Shown here piece by piece: positions 25,200 through 35,266 of a DNA stretch of 37,566 nucleotides. A model generated the notes under the pieces. That model did not search any database and was not told the origin of the DNA. It saw only the letters and a list, made by a program, of their open reading frames with translations. The stretch covers positions 1-37,566 of the forward strand of contig JAHDQA010000120.1 in the NCBI GenBank assembly GCA_018434075.1, given 5' to 3'. The DNA comes from Tissierellaceae bacterium. GTDB taxonomy: Bacteria > Bacillota > Clostridia > Tissierellales > Tissierellaceae. How positions within the stretch are numbered: position 1 is the stretch's first letter; every line of letters starts with the position of its first letter. The position numbers and the translations under genes are program-made.

Positions 25200-25907
25200 A
25201 TGGGGAAATATTTATTAGAGGATAAAAAATATACTATTAAAGAGATGCCTATAAATGAAAGGCCTAGAGAAAAATTAATTGCGTATGGCCCAGAATCATT
25301 GTCTAATGCTGAGCTCATAGCTGTCATCATAAGAACTGGTCAGGGGGATTCAACGGCAATTGATCTTGCTAATAAAGTAATAGGATTGGATAAAAGAGGA
25401 ATTGTGCATCTTACTGATGCTAGTATAGATGATTTAAAAAAAGTAAATGGAATAGGCGAATGTAAAGCCGCACAAATAATTGCAGCATTAGAATTAGCGA
25501 AAAGGATTAAAAAAGTAAATCCATATGAAAGTATTAGAATTTCAGAACCTTATCAAATAGCAAGAATATTGGTTGATGAGATGAAATTTTTAACAAAAGA
25601 GTATTTTAACATTGTGCTATTAGATACTAAAAATCAAGTTATTTCAGTTGAAAATATATCTATAGGAAGTCTTAATTCTTCAATAGTTCATCCTAGAGAA
25701 GTATTTAAAGAAGCAATAAAGAAAAGCTCAAATTCAATAATACTTGCACATAATCATCCGAGTGGTGATGTCACGCCTAGCAATGAAGACATTGCTATTA
25801 CTAATAGGCTCATTGAAGCTGGAGAGATAATAGGCATAAAAGTGATAGACCACATTATCGTTGGAAATGAAAATTACTTAAGCATGAAAGAGAAAAAATA
25901 TATTTAA
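25200..25907 (+). CDS. radC: RadC family JAB/MPN domain protein
   Basis: A 235-residue protein with N-terminal helix-hairpin-helix repeats (VNGIGECKAAQIIAALELAKR) and a C-terminal JAMM-type metalloprotease-fold domain with HNHPSGDVTPSNED near residue 184. The historical DNA-repair role of RadC is not firmly supported and its true activity is unsettled. ERPREKLIAYGPESLSNAELIAVIIRTG is the family N-terminus. It is twelve bases upstream of mreB. Confidence 0.93.
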   Translation: MGKYLLEDKKYTIKEMPINERPREKLIAYGPESLSNAELIAVIIRTGQGDSTAIDLANKVIGLDKRGIVHLTDASIDDLKKVNGIGECKAAQIIAALELAKRIKKVNPYESIRISEPYQIARILVDEMKFLTKEYFNIVLLDTKNQVISVENISIGSLNSSIVHPREVFKEAIKKSSNSIILAHNHPSGDVTPSNEDIAITNRLIEAGEIIGIKVIDHIIVGNENYLSMKEKKYI

Positions 25908-25919
25908 TGGAGGAATATT

Positions 25920-26951
25920 ATGGCATTGTTTGGAAATGGATCTCGTGATATGGGAATAGATTTAGGGACAGCAAATACTTTAGTATTTATGAAAGGGAAA
26001 GGCATCATATTAAGAGAACCTTCAGTAGTTGCGATTGAAAAAACAAGTAGAAAAGTATTGGCAGTAGGGGAAGAAGCTAAAAAAATGATAGGGAGAACAC
26101 CAGGAAATATTGTCGCAATTAGGCCATTAAAAGATGGTGTAATTGCTGATTTTGATATTACTCAAGAAATGTTAAAATATTTTATACAAAGAGCTACTCA
26201 AAAGAAGTCAATACGCCAACCAAGAGTAATAGTATGCATACCTAGTGGTGTAACAGAAGTTGAAAAAAGAGCAGTCGAAGAAGCTACAATCCAAGCTGGT
26301 GCAAAAGAAGCATATTTGATAGAAGAACCTATGGCTGCTGCAATAGGGGCAGGATTACCAGTAAATGAACCAACTGGGAGCATGGTAGTAGATATTGGTG
26401 GAGGCACAACTGAGGTAGCAGTAATATCATTAGGCGGGATAGTCGCTAGTATTTCTATACGAGTAGGCGGAGATGAGCTTGACAATTACATTATAAGTTA
26501 TATAAAAAAAGAATATAACCTTATGATAGGAGAAAGAACAGCTGAGGAGATAAAAATAGCAATTGGTTCAGCAATAAAGGATAAGACTTTAGGATCAATG
26601 GATATAAGAGGCAGGGACCTTGTTAGCGGATTGCCAAGAACAATAAACATTTCTTCTGAAGAAATCTATGAGGCTTTAAAAGAACCTGTTACAAGTATAA
26701 TTGATGCAATAAAAGCAACTTTAGAGAAGACACCACCAGAGCTAGCTGCTGATGTAATGGAATACGGGATAATGTTAACAGGTGGAGGAGCATTGCTTCA
26801 TGGCTTGGATGTATTGACTAATAAGGAGACTGGCATAGTGACAAGAGTTGCTGAAACACCACTTGATTGTGTTGCTTTAGGAACTGGTAAAGCTTTAGAG
26901 AACATTGAATTATTAAAAAGAACAACTTCTAAATACAATAGGATTGGGTAG
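25920..26951 (+). CDS. mreB: Rod-shape actin MreB
   Basis: A bacterial actin that forms membrane filaments to guide lateral wall synthesis. It is 343 residues. [28 protein letters not shown] is the phosphate-1 region. [30 protein letters not shown] and [21 protein letters not shown] (phosphate 2) are all present, with [11 protein letters not shown] near the C-terminus. GGAGGAA lies before ATG 25920. It leads mreBCD. Confidence 0.97.
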   Translation: MALFGNGSRDMGIDLGTANTLVFMKGKGIILREPSVVAIEKTSRKVLAVGEEAKKMIGRTPGNIVAIRPLKDGVIADFDITQEMLKYFIQRATQKKSIRQPRVIVCIPSGVTEVEKRAVEEATIQAGAKEAYLIEEPMAAAIGAGLPVNEPTGSMVVDIGGGTTEVAVISLGGIVASISIRVGGDELDNYIISYIKKEYNLMIGERTAEEIKIAIGSAIKDKTLGSMDIRGRDLVSGLPRTINISSEEIYEALKEPVTSIIDAIKATLEKTPPELAADVMEYGIMLTGGGALLHGLDVLTNKETGIVTRVAETPLDCVALGTGKALENIELLKRTTSKYNRIG

Positions 26952-27793
26952 TGATAACTATGTATTTTTTTAAAAAATACAAAGAGAGAATATTTGTAGT
27001 TGTAGTTGCTGCTATTTTAATAGTGACAATCGGACTGACAAGTAATAGAAGTGAACCAATGTCAAAATTTGAAAGCTTATTAGGTGGAGTGTTAACTCCA
27101 CTTAATAAATTTACTAACAACATAAGACAAGGGATAAGCGGCGTATTTTCATCATTGAAGGATACTATAAATGCAAAAGAAGAAAATGAGCTTTTGAAGG
27201 AGGAAATAAAAAGGCTTGAAAGCGAGAATAGAGATTTAAGAAATATTATAGGCAAATCAGATTATTTGTTAAAAGAAGAGAAATTATTAGAAAGTACAAA
27301 ATACGATTTAGTTAATGCAGAGGTCATTGGGAGAGAGCCGGAAAATTGGTTTGATGTCTTTACTATTGATAAAGGAAAGAATGATGGATTAGAAATTGGA
27401 AACACTGTGATTGAAGCTGTTGAGATAGATAGCAATGTATATCAAGAAGGTTTAGTTGGTAGAATTGTAGACATAGGAGATAACTGGGCAAAAGTGGTGT
27501 CTATCACAAATGAAAAGAATTCAGTGGCATTTAAAATACTTAGGACACAAGATGGCGGAATAATATCTGGAAGTAGCGATAACATAGTTGAGGGGCTTTT
27601 ATTTGATTATGAAGCAGAAGTTATAATTGGCGATTTAGTATACACTTCTGGACTTGGTGAGGTATATCAGAAAGACATTTTCATTGGTGAGGTCACAGAT
27701 ATAATTGATAATCAAGAAGAACTTACTAAAAAAATAATCATAAAGCCAGCTGTAAATTTTAAAAAGCTATATAATGTGTATGTTATAATATAA
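26951..27793 (+). CDS. mreC: Rod-shape determining protein MreC
   Basis: A bitopic membrane protein that activates PBP2, 280 residues. The membrane helix is at about 12-30, a coiled coil follows at about 68-95 (NELLKEEIKRLESENRDLRNI), then the extracytoplasmic beta domain. VIGREPENWFDVFTIDKGKNDGLEIGN and GLVGRIVDIGDNWAKVVSI are family blocks. The start is GTG 26951, overlapping the mreB stop. ATG 26960 is an alternative. Confidence 0.93.
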   Translation: MITMYFFKKYKERIFVVVVAAILIVTIGLTSNRSEPMSKFESLLGGVLTPLNKFTNNIRQGISGVFSSLKDTINAKEENELLKEEIKRLESENRDLRNIIGKSDYLLKEEKLLESTKYDLVNAEVIGREPENWFDVFTIDKGKNDGLEIGNTVIEAVEIDSNVYQEGLVGRIVDIGDNWAKVVSITNEKNSVAFKILRTQDGGIISGSSDNIVEGLLFDYEAEVIIGDLVYTSGLGEVYQKDIFIGEVTDIIDNQEELTKKIIIKPAVNFKKLYNVYVII

Positions 27794-27802
27794 GAGGTCA
27801 AA

Positions 27803-28297
27803 ATGAATATATTAATTTTATTAGCGGCAGCAATTATTAATTTGATTCTACAAAGCACTGTATTACCTAGCATTGAATTTTTAGGGATAGTTCCTAATAC
27901 TGCATTAGTATTAATTATTGTAGTAAGCCTTCTTAAAGGAAGGTTTGTCGGTTCCATATACGGTGTTTTTGTTGGGTTATTAACAGACATTTTGTATTCA
28001 ACAACTATTGGGATAAGTTCTTTGATACTGTTCTTTGTCGGATATTTTATCGGGTTTGCAAAAGATTCTTTTGCGAGAGATAATTTATTAAACCCAGTGA
28101 TTTTTACTGTATTGTCAACTATTTTTTACAATGCTCTTTATTCATTAATAATATATTTTTTAACAGCTGATATTAGTTTAAAGTTGGCGTTAAAAAATGT
28201 CTTTTCTTTTGAAATAGTTTACAATGCAATATTTGTCATCATATACTATAAAATTTTTTCAAAAATCTTCACTCGCCCTAAAATTAAGTTCAATTAG
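27803..28297 (+). CDS. mreD: Rod-shape determining protein MreD
   Basis: A small multi-pass membrane protein of 164 residues, with about five hydrophobic segments. LQSTVLPSIEFLGIVPNTALVLIIVVSLLKG and GLLTDILYSTTIGISSLILFFVGYFIG match the MreD pattern. It works with MreC and PBP2 in the elongasome. It lies nine bases after mreC. Confidence 0.9.
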   Translation: MNILILLAAAIINLILQSTVLPSIEFLGIVPNTALVLIIVVSLLKGRFVGSIYGVFVGLLTDILYSTTIGISSLILFFVGYFIGFAKDSFARDNLLNPVIFTVLSTIFYNALYSLIIYFLTADISLKLALKNVFSFEIVYNAIFVIIYYKIFSKIFTRPKIKFN

Positions 28298-28312
28298 AAT
28301 AGGTGGTATATT

Positions 28313-31300
28313 TTGAGCAATAAAAAGAAAGAATTCGATAGATTTGATTTTGTGAGATACTCATTGATTGTTCTAACAATAGTCTTATTATTTAAACTAG
28401 CAAGTTTGACAATTGCCTATGGAGATTATTATAGAGATTTAGCAGATAATAAGAGAATAAAAGAAATCTACACGTCTGCTCCAAGAGGGGAAATAAGAGA
28501 TAGATATGGTAGACTTTTAGCAGGTAATACGCCTAGTTTTACTGTACAACTGTTGAAAGATGAACTGAATAATTTAGATAAATCAGAGAGAAATGATTAC
28601 TTATTAAAGTTAGTTCGCTTTTTAGAGGAAGATGGAGTTTATTACTCAAATGATTTTCAAATTGAGCTAAATAGCATAAAATTTAAAGATATCAATGATT
28701 ATGTAACTAGTGATCTTGAGCCAATAGAAATAATGATCAATATTTTAATTGAAAACAATTTAATGGATGATCTTCTAAGCTCTCAATTTGTGCTTCCTTA
28801 TGAAAATCACTATAATTATGATATTTTGAATAATACAAAAGAAATACTATCTAAAACAAATGATATTAGGGATATCTCAGCTGATGAAACAAGACAATCC
28901 TATGCTTTATACTTGTCTCAAATTATTGGCACCAACAAAAGTGATATTAGAAAGATATTAGAGCATCCAATTGCAAGGCTTATGGCATATGAGTTGCTAG
29001 ATAGCAAGGGTTTGCAACAAAATTTGATTTTAGAAGAATTTTCTTCTGTTTTTGTCGATAATTATATAAAAAATAAAGCTAGTTTAATGAAAAAATATGA
29101 ATACATAACTTTTAGGACAACTGCTGAAGAAGATTTTATAAATCTATTTGTCGAAAATTCTTTAAATTCCTTCTTAACTAATATAATTGTCGGAAAGGAT
29201 AATGAGAAACTAATTCCTGGTGAAGTCTTGATATCCATGATAAAGGATAAAGGATTAACAAGTCCTGTTGAAATTGTAATAAATCAAGAGCAGAATACAG
29301 TTATATATAAACTATTAAATGGAAATGCAACAAAAGATATTGAACCTGTAGAAGTACTTATTGAATTTGCGAAAGAGAATGGTCTTTTAGATGAGTTCAT
29401 TAAGAATAATCAAATAATTTATTATGCTCAATCAAAACTAATAAATGATGGAATAAATCCAAAAATAACTATTTCAAAAGGCATAGAATATACATTCACA
29501 AGTGAATTAAAGACTTGGGAAAACAAGAATAAAATTAAGCCGGGCATGACTGTAAAAGAAGCTTTTGAAGCTGTTAGACAAAACAATGGAATTGAAAAAG
29601 AACTAAGTAGTTATGAAGCAAAATCTATTCTAGGACTGTTAAATCAATTAAGTTCTCAAGGGTATATGGCTTATCAACCAATAAATATCGCTTATGGAAT
29701 TAAAGATAAGACTGTTGCTAAAATTGAAGAAAATTTATCAACTGTTCCTGGGATATCTATTTCTATTGAACCTGTTAGGTTCTATCCCGAGGGAAAGACA
29801 GCAGCCCATATACTTGGTTATATTGGGAAAATAAGTCAAGACAACGAAATAGAAAAATACATCAACCAGAATGGTTATTCGCCAAATGCTTTAATAGGGA
29901 AAACTGGTATTGAAGAAAGTTATGAATTAGAATTAAGTGGAGAAAGTGGGATAAAAAAAGTAGAAGTTGATGCAGTTGGGAATACAACAAATATAATTGA
30001 AGAAAAAAAACCTATTCCTGGAAACAATATATATTTGACTATTGATTTAAAACTTCAAAAAGTGGCAGAGGAAGCTCTAGAAAAGACAATTCGTGAACTT
30101 AGCAAAGGTGGTACATTTGAAAGCAAATGGGGAAACTTTAAATATGGAATCAACAAGAAAAAAGGTAGACCTTATATATATGCCAATTCTGGGGCTGTTG
30201 TGGTACTTGATGTAAACACAGGAGAGGTACTTGCTATGGCAAGCTACCCATCTTATGATGTAAATTTATTTTCAACTGGAATTTCAAGCTCTGATTGGGC
30301 TAGTTTATTTCCTGAAGATATTGATAATCCGCTTGCAGCTAGACCACTTTACAATATAGCAACTCAAACAGCAGTACAGCCAGGCTCAACTTATAAAATG
30401 GTAACGGCCTTAACTGCTTTAGAAAAAGGCTTAGATCCATTACTTAAAATTCGTGATATGGGATATGTACAAGTAGGGGATAAAAAGTTTCACTGTTTAA
30501 TATATACTAATACTGGTGGAACACATGGATATGAAAATTTATACGATGCAATTGCTGACTCTTGTAATTATTACTTTTACACTCTAGCTTTAGGAAGAAA
30601 TCAAAGAACTGGTCAAGATATAGGTGTAAAAGTTGAAATTGAGGATTTAGTAGATATGTCTAAAAAATTAGGGCTTAACGATAAGACAGGCATAGAGATT
30701 AATGTGCCTGCAGAAGTATCAGGCGGAGTTCCAGACCCTCAGAAGAAAATCGTTACTACTAAAGTTTTACTTAGAAACATGTTAAAAGAGAATTTAAAAA
30801 AATATGTTTCTGAAGGCAATACCCTTACAGATGATCAAATAGAAGAAGCTATACAAGAGATTGTAAGTTGGACTGAGCTAGATATGCCTCTAACAAGAGG
30901 AGAAGTAGTAAGAAGACTCGAGGCTATGGGCTTTGATCCTGAAAAGAAAATCAATTCTGAAAGAGAAGGCTTAGCTGATAAAATAAAATACACATATTTA
31001 AACCAAGCTGGGTGGACAATTACAGATACTCTAAATGTAGTAATTGGACAAGGACAAAATGCTTATACACCAATACAAATGGCAAATTATATATCAACTA
31101 TTGCAAATGGTGGAAATAGAAATAAAGTTACAGTAATTGATAGTATAATGGACTACAACAATTCTAGTGTCCTTTATAAGAGAAAAGTGCAATCACAAGA
31201 AATTGGACTAAATAATTATGAAAATCTTGAGCATGTAAAAAAAGGTATGCTAAGAGTTGCCGATGATGGATCTGCTAGATTGACATTTCAAAATTTCCCT

Positions 31301-31567
31301 ATAAAAGTAGGAGTTAAGACAGGAACAGCTGAGAGAAGTGGAAGAAATCCATATACAAATGAGAAATTTGATGATTTTGCTTGGTTTGTCGGATTCGCAC
31401 CTTATGACAAGCCTGAAATAGCAGTTGCTGCTGTAATTTTTCAAGGTGGATCAGGTGGCTATGCAGCACCTATGGTAAGAGAAATAATGGCTGAGTATTT
31501 AGGATTAAATTCTGAAGGAGTTGAAAATTCTCTTCCACTAGAAAATTCAATTATCAACAATCAATAA
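28313..31567 (+). CDS. mrdA: Penicillin-binding protein 2 (elongation transpeptidase), enlarged
   Basis: A class B penicillin-binding protein that cross-links peptidoglycan in the elongasome. It has 1084 residues. The membrane anchor is at about 14-34, then RGEIRDRYGRLLAGN begins the pedestal domain. ISIEPVRFYPEGKTAAHILGYIGKI (near 480) continues it after a region of about 400 residues where typical PBP2 proteins have about 100. The transpeptidase motifs are complete: S692-T-Y-K695, S750-C-N752 and K1002-T-G. The extra region contains a repeated EPxE-type motif (near 134-153 and 342-361). The start is TTG 28313 after AGGTGG. rodA is not adjacent. Confidence 0.92.
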   Translation: MSNKKKEFDRFDFVRYSLIVLTIVLLFKLASLTIAYGDYYRDLADNKRIKEIYTSAPRGEIRDRYGRLLAGNTPSFTVQLLKDELNNLDKSERNDYLLKLVRFLEEDGVYYSNDFQIELNSIKFKDINDYVTSDLEPIEIMINILIENNLMDDLLSSQFVLPYENHYNYDILNNTKEILSKTNDIRDISADETRQSYALYLSQIIGTNKSDIRKILEHPIARLMAYELLDSKGLQQNLILEEFSSVFVDNYIKNKASLMKKYEYITFRTTAEEDFINLFVENSLNSFLTNIIVGKDNEKLIPGEVLISMIKDKGLTSPVEIVINQEQNTVIYKLLNGNATKDIEPVEVLIEFAKENGLLDEFIKNNQIIYYAQSKLINDGINPKITISKGIEYTFTSELKTWENKNKIKPGMTVKEAFEAVRQNNGIEKELSSYEAKSILGLLNQLSSQGYMAYQPINIAYGIKDKTVAKIEENLSTVPGISISIEPVRFYPEGKTAAHILGYIGKISQDNEIEKYINQNGYSPNALIGKTGIEESYELELSGESGIKKVEVDAVGNTTNIIEEKKPIPGNNIYLTIDLKLQKVAEEALEKTIRELSKGGTFESKWGNFKYGINKKKGRPYIYANSGAVVVLDVNTGEVLAMASYPSYDVNLFSTGISSSDWASLFPEDIDNPLAARPLYNIATQTAVQPGSTYKMVTALTALEKGLDPLLKIRDMGYVQVGDKKFHCLIYTNTGGTHGYENLYDAIADSCNYYFYTLALGRNQRTGQDIGVKVEIEDLVDMSKKLGLNDKTGIEINVPAEVSGGVPDPQKKIVTTKVLLRNMLKENLKKYVSEGNTLTDDQIEEAIQEIVSWTELDMPLTRGEVVRRLEAMGFDPEKKINSEREGLADKIKYTYLNQAGWTITDTLNVVIGQGQNAYTPIQMANYISTIANGGNRNKVTVIDSIMDYNNSSVLYKRKVQSQEIGLNNYENLEHVKKGMLRVADDGSARLTFQNFPIKVGVKTGTAERSGRNPYTNEKFDDFAWFVGFAPYDKPEIAVAAVIFQGGSGGYAAPMVREIMAEYLGLNSEGVENSLPLENSIINNQ

Positions 31568-31601
31568 TTTTATTAAAACTTTGCCATTATGGAGGTATTC
31601 T

Positions 31602-32243
31602 ATGAGTGATTCTATGATTTCAATAAAAGGTATAGCAGATGGTGTTTTTATAAGTGTTGAAGGGAATGATTACAATAAGATAAAGCAAGCTTTAGAACTA
31701 AAGATTAATGAGAACATAGACTTTTTTAAAGGAAGTAAGCTGATAAATATTGTAGGAGATGAATTAACACTTGATATTAAGACAGAAATTATGTTATTGT
31801 TGAAGTACAAATACGATTTTATTCTAAAGGATGAAGAAATCCCTTCATCAAAAGAAATAGAAAGTCAAGAAAAAAGCCAAGCCAGTACAACGACAAATAT
31901 AGTCGAAGAAGGTATGACTAAATTTGTACATGGCACATTGAGATCAGGCCAGGAAGTAAGTTACAATGGCAATATTGTCATAATAGGTGATGTAAATCCA
32001 GGAGCTGTATTAAGGGCAAAAGGTAATATAATAGTACTTGGATTGTTACGAGGAGTAGCACATGCTGGTATAGGTGGGAATAAGAATGCAGTTGTTGCTG
32101 CTTACAGTTTATTACCTACTCAATTAAGGATAGATGACATAATAGTTCGTCCACCAGAAGGAGACTCATATTACAAATATCCTGAAATTGCTAGAATTAT
32201 AGAAGATAAAGTCATAATAGAACCATATCTACCAAACAAATAA
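31602..32243 (+). CDS. minC: Septum site-determining protein MinC
   Basis: An FtsZ polymerisation inhibitor, 213 residues. The C-terminal beta-helix domain reads VHGTLRSGQEVSYNGNIVII, then GDVNPGAVLRAKGNIIVLG and LRGVAHAG, which binds MinD. The N-terminal domain is at about 1-100. ATG 31602 is chosen because GGAGGT lies six bases before it. An upstream TTG in the same frame at 31581 lacks a site. It begins the minCDE set. Confidence 0.93.
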   Translation: MSDSMISIKGIADGVFISVEGNDYNKIKQALELKINENIDFFKGSKLINIVGDELTLDIKTEIMLLLKYKYDFILKDEEIPSSKEIESQEKSQASTTTNIVEEGMTKFVHGTLRSGQEVSYNGNIVIIGDVNPGAVLRAKGNIIVLGLLRGVAHAGIGGNKNAVVAAYSLLPTQLRIDDIIVRPPEGDSYYKYPEIARIIEDKVIIEPYLPNK

Positions 32244-32258
32244 AGGGGAGACTTTTGT

Positions 32259-33071
32259 ATGGAAAATGAAAAAAAAGGAACAGCAATAGTAGTCACATCA
32301 GGTAAGGGAGGGGTAGGCAAAACCACAACAAGCGCTAATATAGGCACTGGATTAGCTATGCAAGGCTATTCTGTAGTCGTTTTAGATGCAGATATTGGAC
32401 TGAGAAATTTAGATGTAGTAATGGGTTTAGAAAATAGAATCGTTTACGATATAGTGGATGTAGTTGAGAAAAATTGCAAATTAAAGCAAGCTCTCATTAA
32501 AGATAAAAGACATGAACACCTTTATTTGCTGCCAGCCGCTCAAACAAAAGACAAGACAGCAGTAAGCAGTGCGCAAATGGTAGAACTTGTTAATGAACTT
32601 AAGAAAGAATTCGATTACATAATTATTGACTCGCCTGCTGGTATTGAACAAGGTTTTCAATATTCTATAGCTGGCGCTGATGAAGCAATAATTGTAACTA
32701 CACCCGAAGTATCTGCTGTTAGGGATGCTGATAGAGTAATTGGCATATTAGAAGCTAATGAAATTTACCAACCACGGCTAATTGTCAATAGAATTAGACA
32801 AGATATGGTTAAAAGAGGAGATATGATGAATATTGAGGACATACTTGATATTTTAGCTGTAAGATTGCTTGGTGTAGTACCTGATGATGAAAATGTCGTT
32901 ATTTCTACTAACAAAGGGGAACCAGTAGTAATGGATGAAAAAGCATTATCAGGGAAAGCATACCGAAACATTGTCAGGAGGATAATAGGGGAGGAAGTAG
33001 AGTTATTGAATTTAGAAGAATCGAATCAAGGGAAATTCAGTAAAATGATGAAATTACTATTTGGCAGATAG
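32259..33071 (+). CDS. minD: Septum site-determining ATPase MinD
   Basis: A ParA/MinD-type ATPase that recruits MinC to the membrane, 270 residues. The deviant Walker A SGKGGVGKTT (K16, K21) and the block DADIGLRNLDVVMGLENRI are diagnostic. DSPAGIEQGF is the Walker B-proximal block. The C-terminus (NQGKFSKMMKLLFGR) is the amphipathic membrane-targeting helix. ATG follows GGGGAGA. Confidence 0.97.
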   Translation: MENEKKGTAIVVTSGKGGVGKTTTSANIGTGLAMQGYSVVVLDADIGLRNLDVVMGLENRIVYDIVDVVEKNCKLKQALIKDKRHEHLYLLPAAQTKDKTAVSSAQMVELVNELKKEFDYIIIDSPAGIEQGFQYSIAGADEAIIVTTPEVSAVRDADRVIGILEANEIYQPRLIVNRIRQDMVKRGDMMNIEDILDILAVRLLGVVPDDENVVISTNKGEPVVMDEKALSGKAYRNIVRRIIGEEVELLNLEESNQGKFSKMMKLLFGR

Positions 33072-33082
33072 GAGGCCTTGTA

Positions 33083-33367
33083 ATGGGATTATTAGAAATT
33101 TTTTCTAGAAGACAAGAGAAAAGTAAAGATGTTGCTAAGGAAAGATTAAAATTGGTATTAGTTCATGATCGAGCAGACCTATCGCCAAGACTATTGGAGT
33201 TAATAAAAAACGATATTATAAATGTAATTTCAAATTACGCTGAAATAGATACTTCAGAAATAGATATCAAAATGACAAAAACGACTAAAGAAGGGGATAA
33301 CAAACCGGTATCGGCTCTGATTGCTAACATTCCAATCAAAAAACTAAAAATGAGGGACGACACATAA
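33083..33367 (+). CDS. minE: Cell division topological specificity factor MinE
   Basis: Stimulates MinD ATPase and makes the Min system oscillate, 94 residues. The N-terminal membrane/MinD-binding segment is residues 1-30. AKERLKLVLVHDRADLSPRLLELIKNDI is the family signature, followed by the dimerisation domain. Its presence implies an oscillating Min system rather than the DivIVA-anchored one of Bacillus. The stop codon lies inside a downstream hairpin. Confidence 0.93.
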   Translation: MGLLEIFSRRQEKSKDVAKERLKLVLVHDRADLSPRLLELIKNDIINVISNYAEIDTSEIDIKMTKTTKEGDNKPVSALIANIPIKKLKMRDDT

Positions 33368-33390
33368 CTCTAACGACTTGTTAGAGTTAT
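33364..33390 (+). other. Strong hairpin at the minE stop without a T-tract
   Basis: ATAACTCTAAC (33364-33374) and GTTAGAGTTAT (33380-33390) form an 11-bp perfect stem with a 5-base loop. The following bases TGTAATTATATT are not a proper T-run. It may be a weak or partial terminator, a transcript-processing site or a stability element between minE and the radical SAM gene. Confidence 0.6.
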
Positions 33391-33418
33391 TGTAATTATA
33401 TTAAAAAGGGTGAATTAC

Positions 33419-35266
33419 TTGATAAACAGAAAGAGTTTAGATAAAGTGCTTAAAAAAGTTGAGAAACCCGCTAGATATATTGGGCTAGAGGAAAACTCTC
33501 ACAATAAAGATATAAATAATGCAAAAGTTAAGTTTGCATTTGCATTTCCTGACGTATATGAAGTAGGAATGTCGCATCTAGGATTGCATATATTGTATAA
33601 TTTAATAAACGATCAAAAAGATTTTGTTTGTGAAAGAACTTTTGCGCCATGGTTTGATATGGAAGATCAAATGAGAAAAAATAATATTGAACTATTTACA
33701 TTAGAAAGCAAAGAGGAAGTAAAAAAATTTGACATACTCGGGTTTACATTGCAGTATGAGTTGAGCTATACAAATATATTAAATATGATGGATTTGGCAA
33801 ATATACCAATCTTTTCAAAGGATCGAGATGAAACTTATCCAATAGTGATAGCAGGTGGGCCATGCGCTTTTAACCCTGAACCTTTAGCTGATTTTATTGA
33901 TTTGTTTTTAATTGGCGAAGGAGAAGAGGCTACTCTTGAATTATTGGAGTTATATAAAAAACATAAAGAGAAAGGTTTTGTTAAGAAAGAGTTTTTATAT
34001 GATGCAGCGACAAATGTAGAAGGTGTATATGTTCCAGCATTCTATGACGTTATTTACAATGAAGATATGACAATTTCCAAAAGAATTGTTTTAGAATCTA
34101 AAGTTCCAGAAATCATTAAAAAAAGAAGAGTAAGAGACTTGAATAATATGTATAGTCCTGAAAAAATGATAGTTCCTTATATCGAGACAGTACATGACAG
34201 AATTGTTTTGGAAATTTTTAGAGGGTGTACACATGGTTGTAGATTTTGCGAAGCTGGATTTATTTATAGACCAATACGGGAAAAGTCTGTTGATAGTTTG
34301 ATAAATCAAGCTGAGAAATTGGTAGAATCTACAGGTTATGACACTATTTCATTATCTTCACTGAGTTCTTGTGATTACACACAATTGGATTTATTGATTC
34401 ATAGATTGCTAGATAAATTCGAAGATAAAAAGGTAGGGGTTTCACTTCCTTCGCTTAGGCTTGATTCTATAAGCATTGATATTTTAAAAGAGATAGAGAG
34501 AGTAAGAAAGACAAGTCTCACATTTGCTCCGGAAGCTGGTAGTCAAAGATTAAGAGATGTGATCAACAAGGGAGTGGACGAAAGCGATTTAGAAAACGCA
34601 ATGAGTTATGCATTTAAAGAAGGATATTCGAAAATAAAGTTATATTTTATGATGGGCCTGCCAACAGAAACTGATGCTGACTTGTTGGGAATAAGAGATT
34701 TATCGTATAAAGTTAAGGATATGTTTTTTAATAGACCTAAGGAAGAAAAAATTGGAAATTTCCAACTAACTACAAGTGTTTCATGTTTTGTCCCAAAACC
34801 ATTTACGCCTTTTCAATGGTGTGGACAAAATAGCATTGAAGAATTTAATAATAAAATAGATTTATTAAAGAAGACATTTAAAGATCCTAAAATTAAGTTT
34901 AATTATCATGACCCGAAAGTTAGCTATATAGAAGCTATTATTTCAAGAGGAGATAGAAGAACATCCAAACTTTTACTAAAAGCTTGGGAATATGGATGTA
35001 AGTTTGATGGATGGAGTAGTGCATTTAATTTTGATACTTGGCTAAAAGCAATTGATGATTCAGAAATAGATCCATATTTTTATGCTAATAGAGAGAGAGA
35101 CTTAGATGAGATACTTCCGTGGGATTTTATTAATGCAGGGCCATCAAAAAAGACTTTAATCAGAGAGTACAAAAAAGCAACAGATGGAAAGACAACATCT
35201 GATTGTAGAGAATCATGTAATGCTTGTGGCATTGACAATTGTGAAATGAGAGGTGTGCTTAATTGA
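33419..35266 (+). CDS. B12-binding-like radical SAM protein, TIGR03960 family
   Basis: An enzyme of unknown substrate, about 615 residues. The N-terminal region (FAFAFPDVYEVGMSHLGLHILY, then VIAGGPCAFNPEPLADFID and IGEGEE) is a B12-binding-like domain. The radical SAM cluster motif C270-THG-C274-RF-C277 reads EIFRGCTHGCRFCEAGFIYRP, followed by EEVRKTSLTFAPEAGSQRLR-type blocks. A Cys-rich tail (CRESCNACGIDNCE) may hold another metal site. TTG 33419 is preferred because AAAGGGTG lies just before it. GTG 33410 in frame overlaps that site. It overlaps the partner gene by four bases. The family has no established function, and its constant place beside RNase E/G suggests RNA or ribosome modification. 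Confidence 0.9.
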   Translation: MINRKSLDKVLKKVEKPARYIGLEENSHNKDINNAKVKFAFAFPDVYEVGMSHLGLHILYNLINDQKDFVCERTFAPWFDMEDQMRKNNIELFTLESKEEVKKFDILGFTLQYELSYTNILNMMDLANIPIFSKDRDETYPIVIAGGPCAFNPEPLADFIDLFLIGEGEEATLELLELYKKHKEKGFVKKEFLYDAATNVEGVYVPAFYDVIYNEDMTISKRIVLESKVPEIIKKRRVRDLNNMYSPEKMIVPYIETVHDRIVLEIFRGCTHGCRFCEAGFIYRPIREKSVDSLINQAEKLVESTGYDTISLSSLSSCDYTQLDLLIHRLLDKFEDKKVGVSLPSLRLDSISIDILKEIERVRKTSLTFAPEAGSQRLRDVINKGVDESDLENAMSYAFKEGYSKIKLYFMMGLPTETDADLLGIRDLSYKVKDMFFNRPKEEKIGNFQLTTSVSCFVPKPFTPFQWCGQNSIEEFNNKIDLLKKTFKDPKIKFNYHDPKVSYIEAIISRGDRRTSKLLLKAWEYGCKFDGWSSAFNFDTWLKAIDDSEIDPYFYANRERDLDEILPWDFINAGPSKKTLIREYKKATDGKTTSDCRESCNACGIDNCEMRGVLN

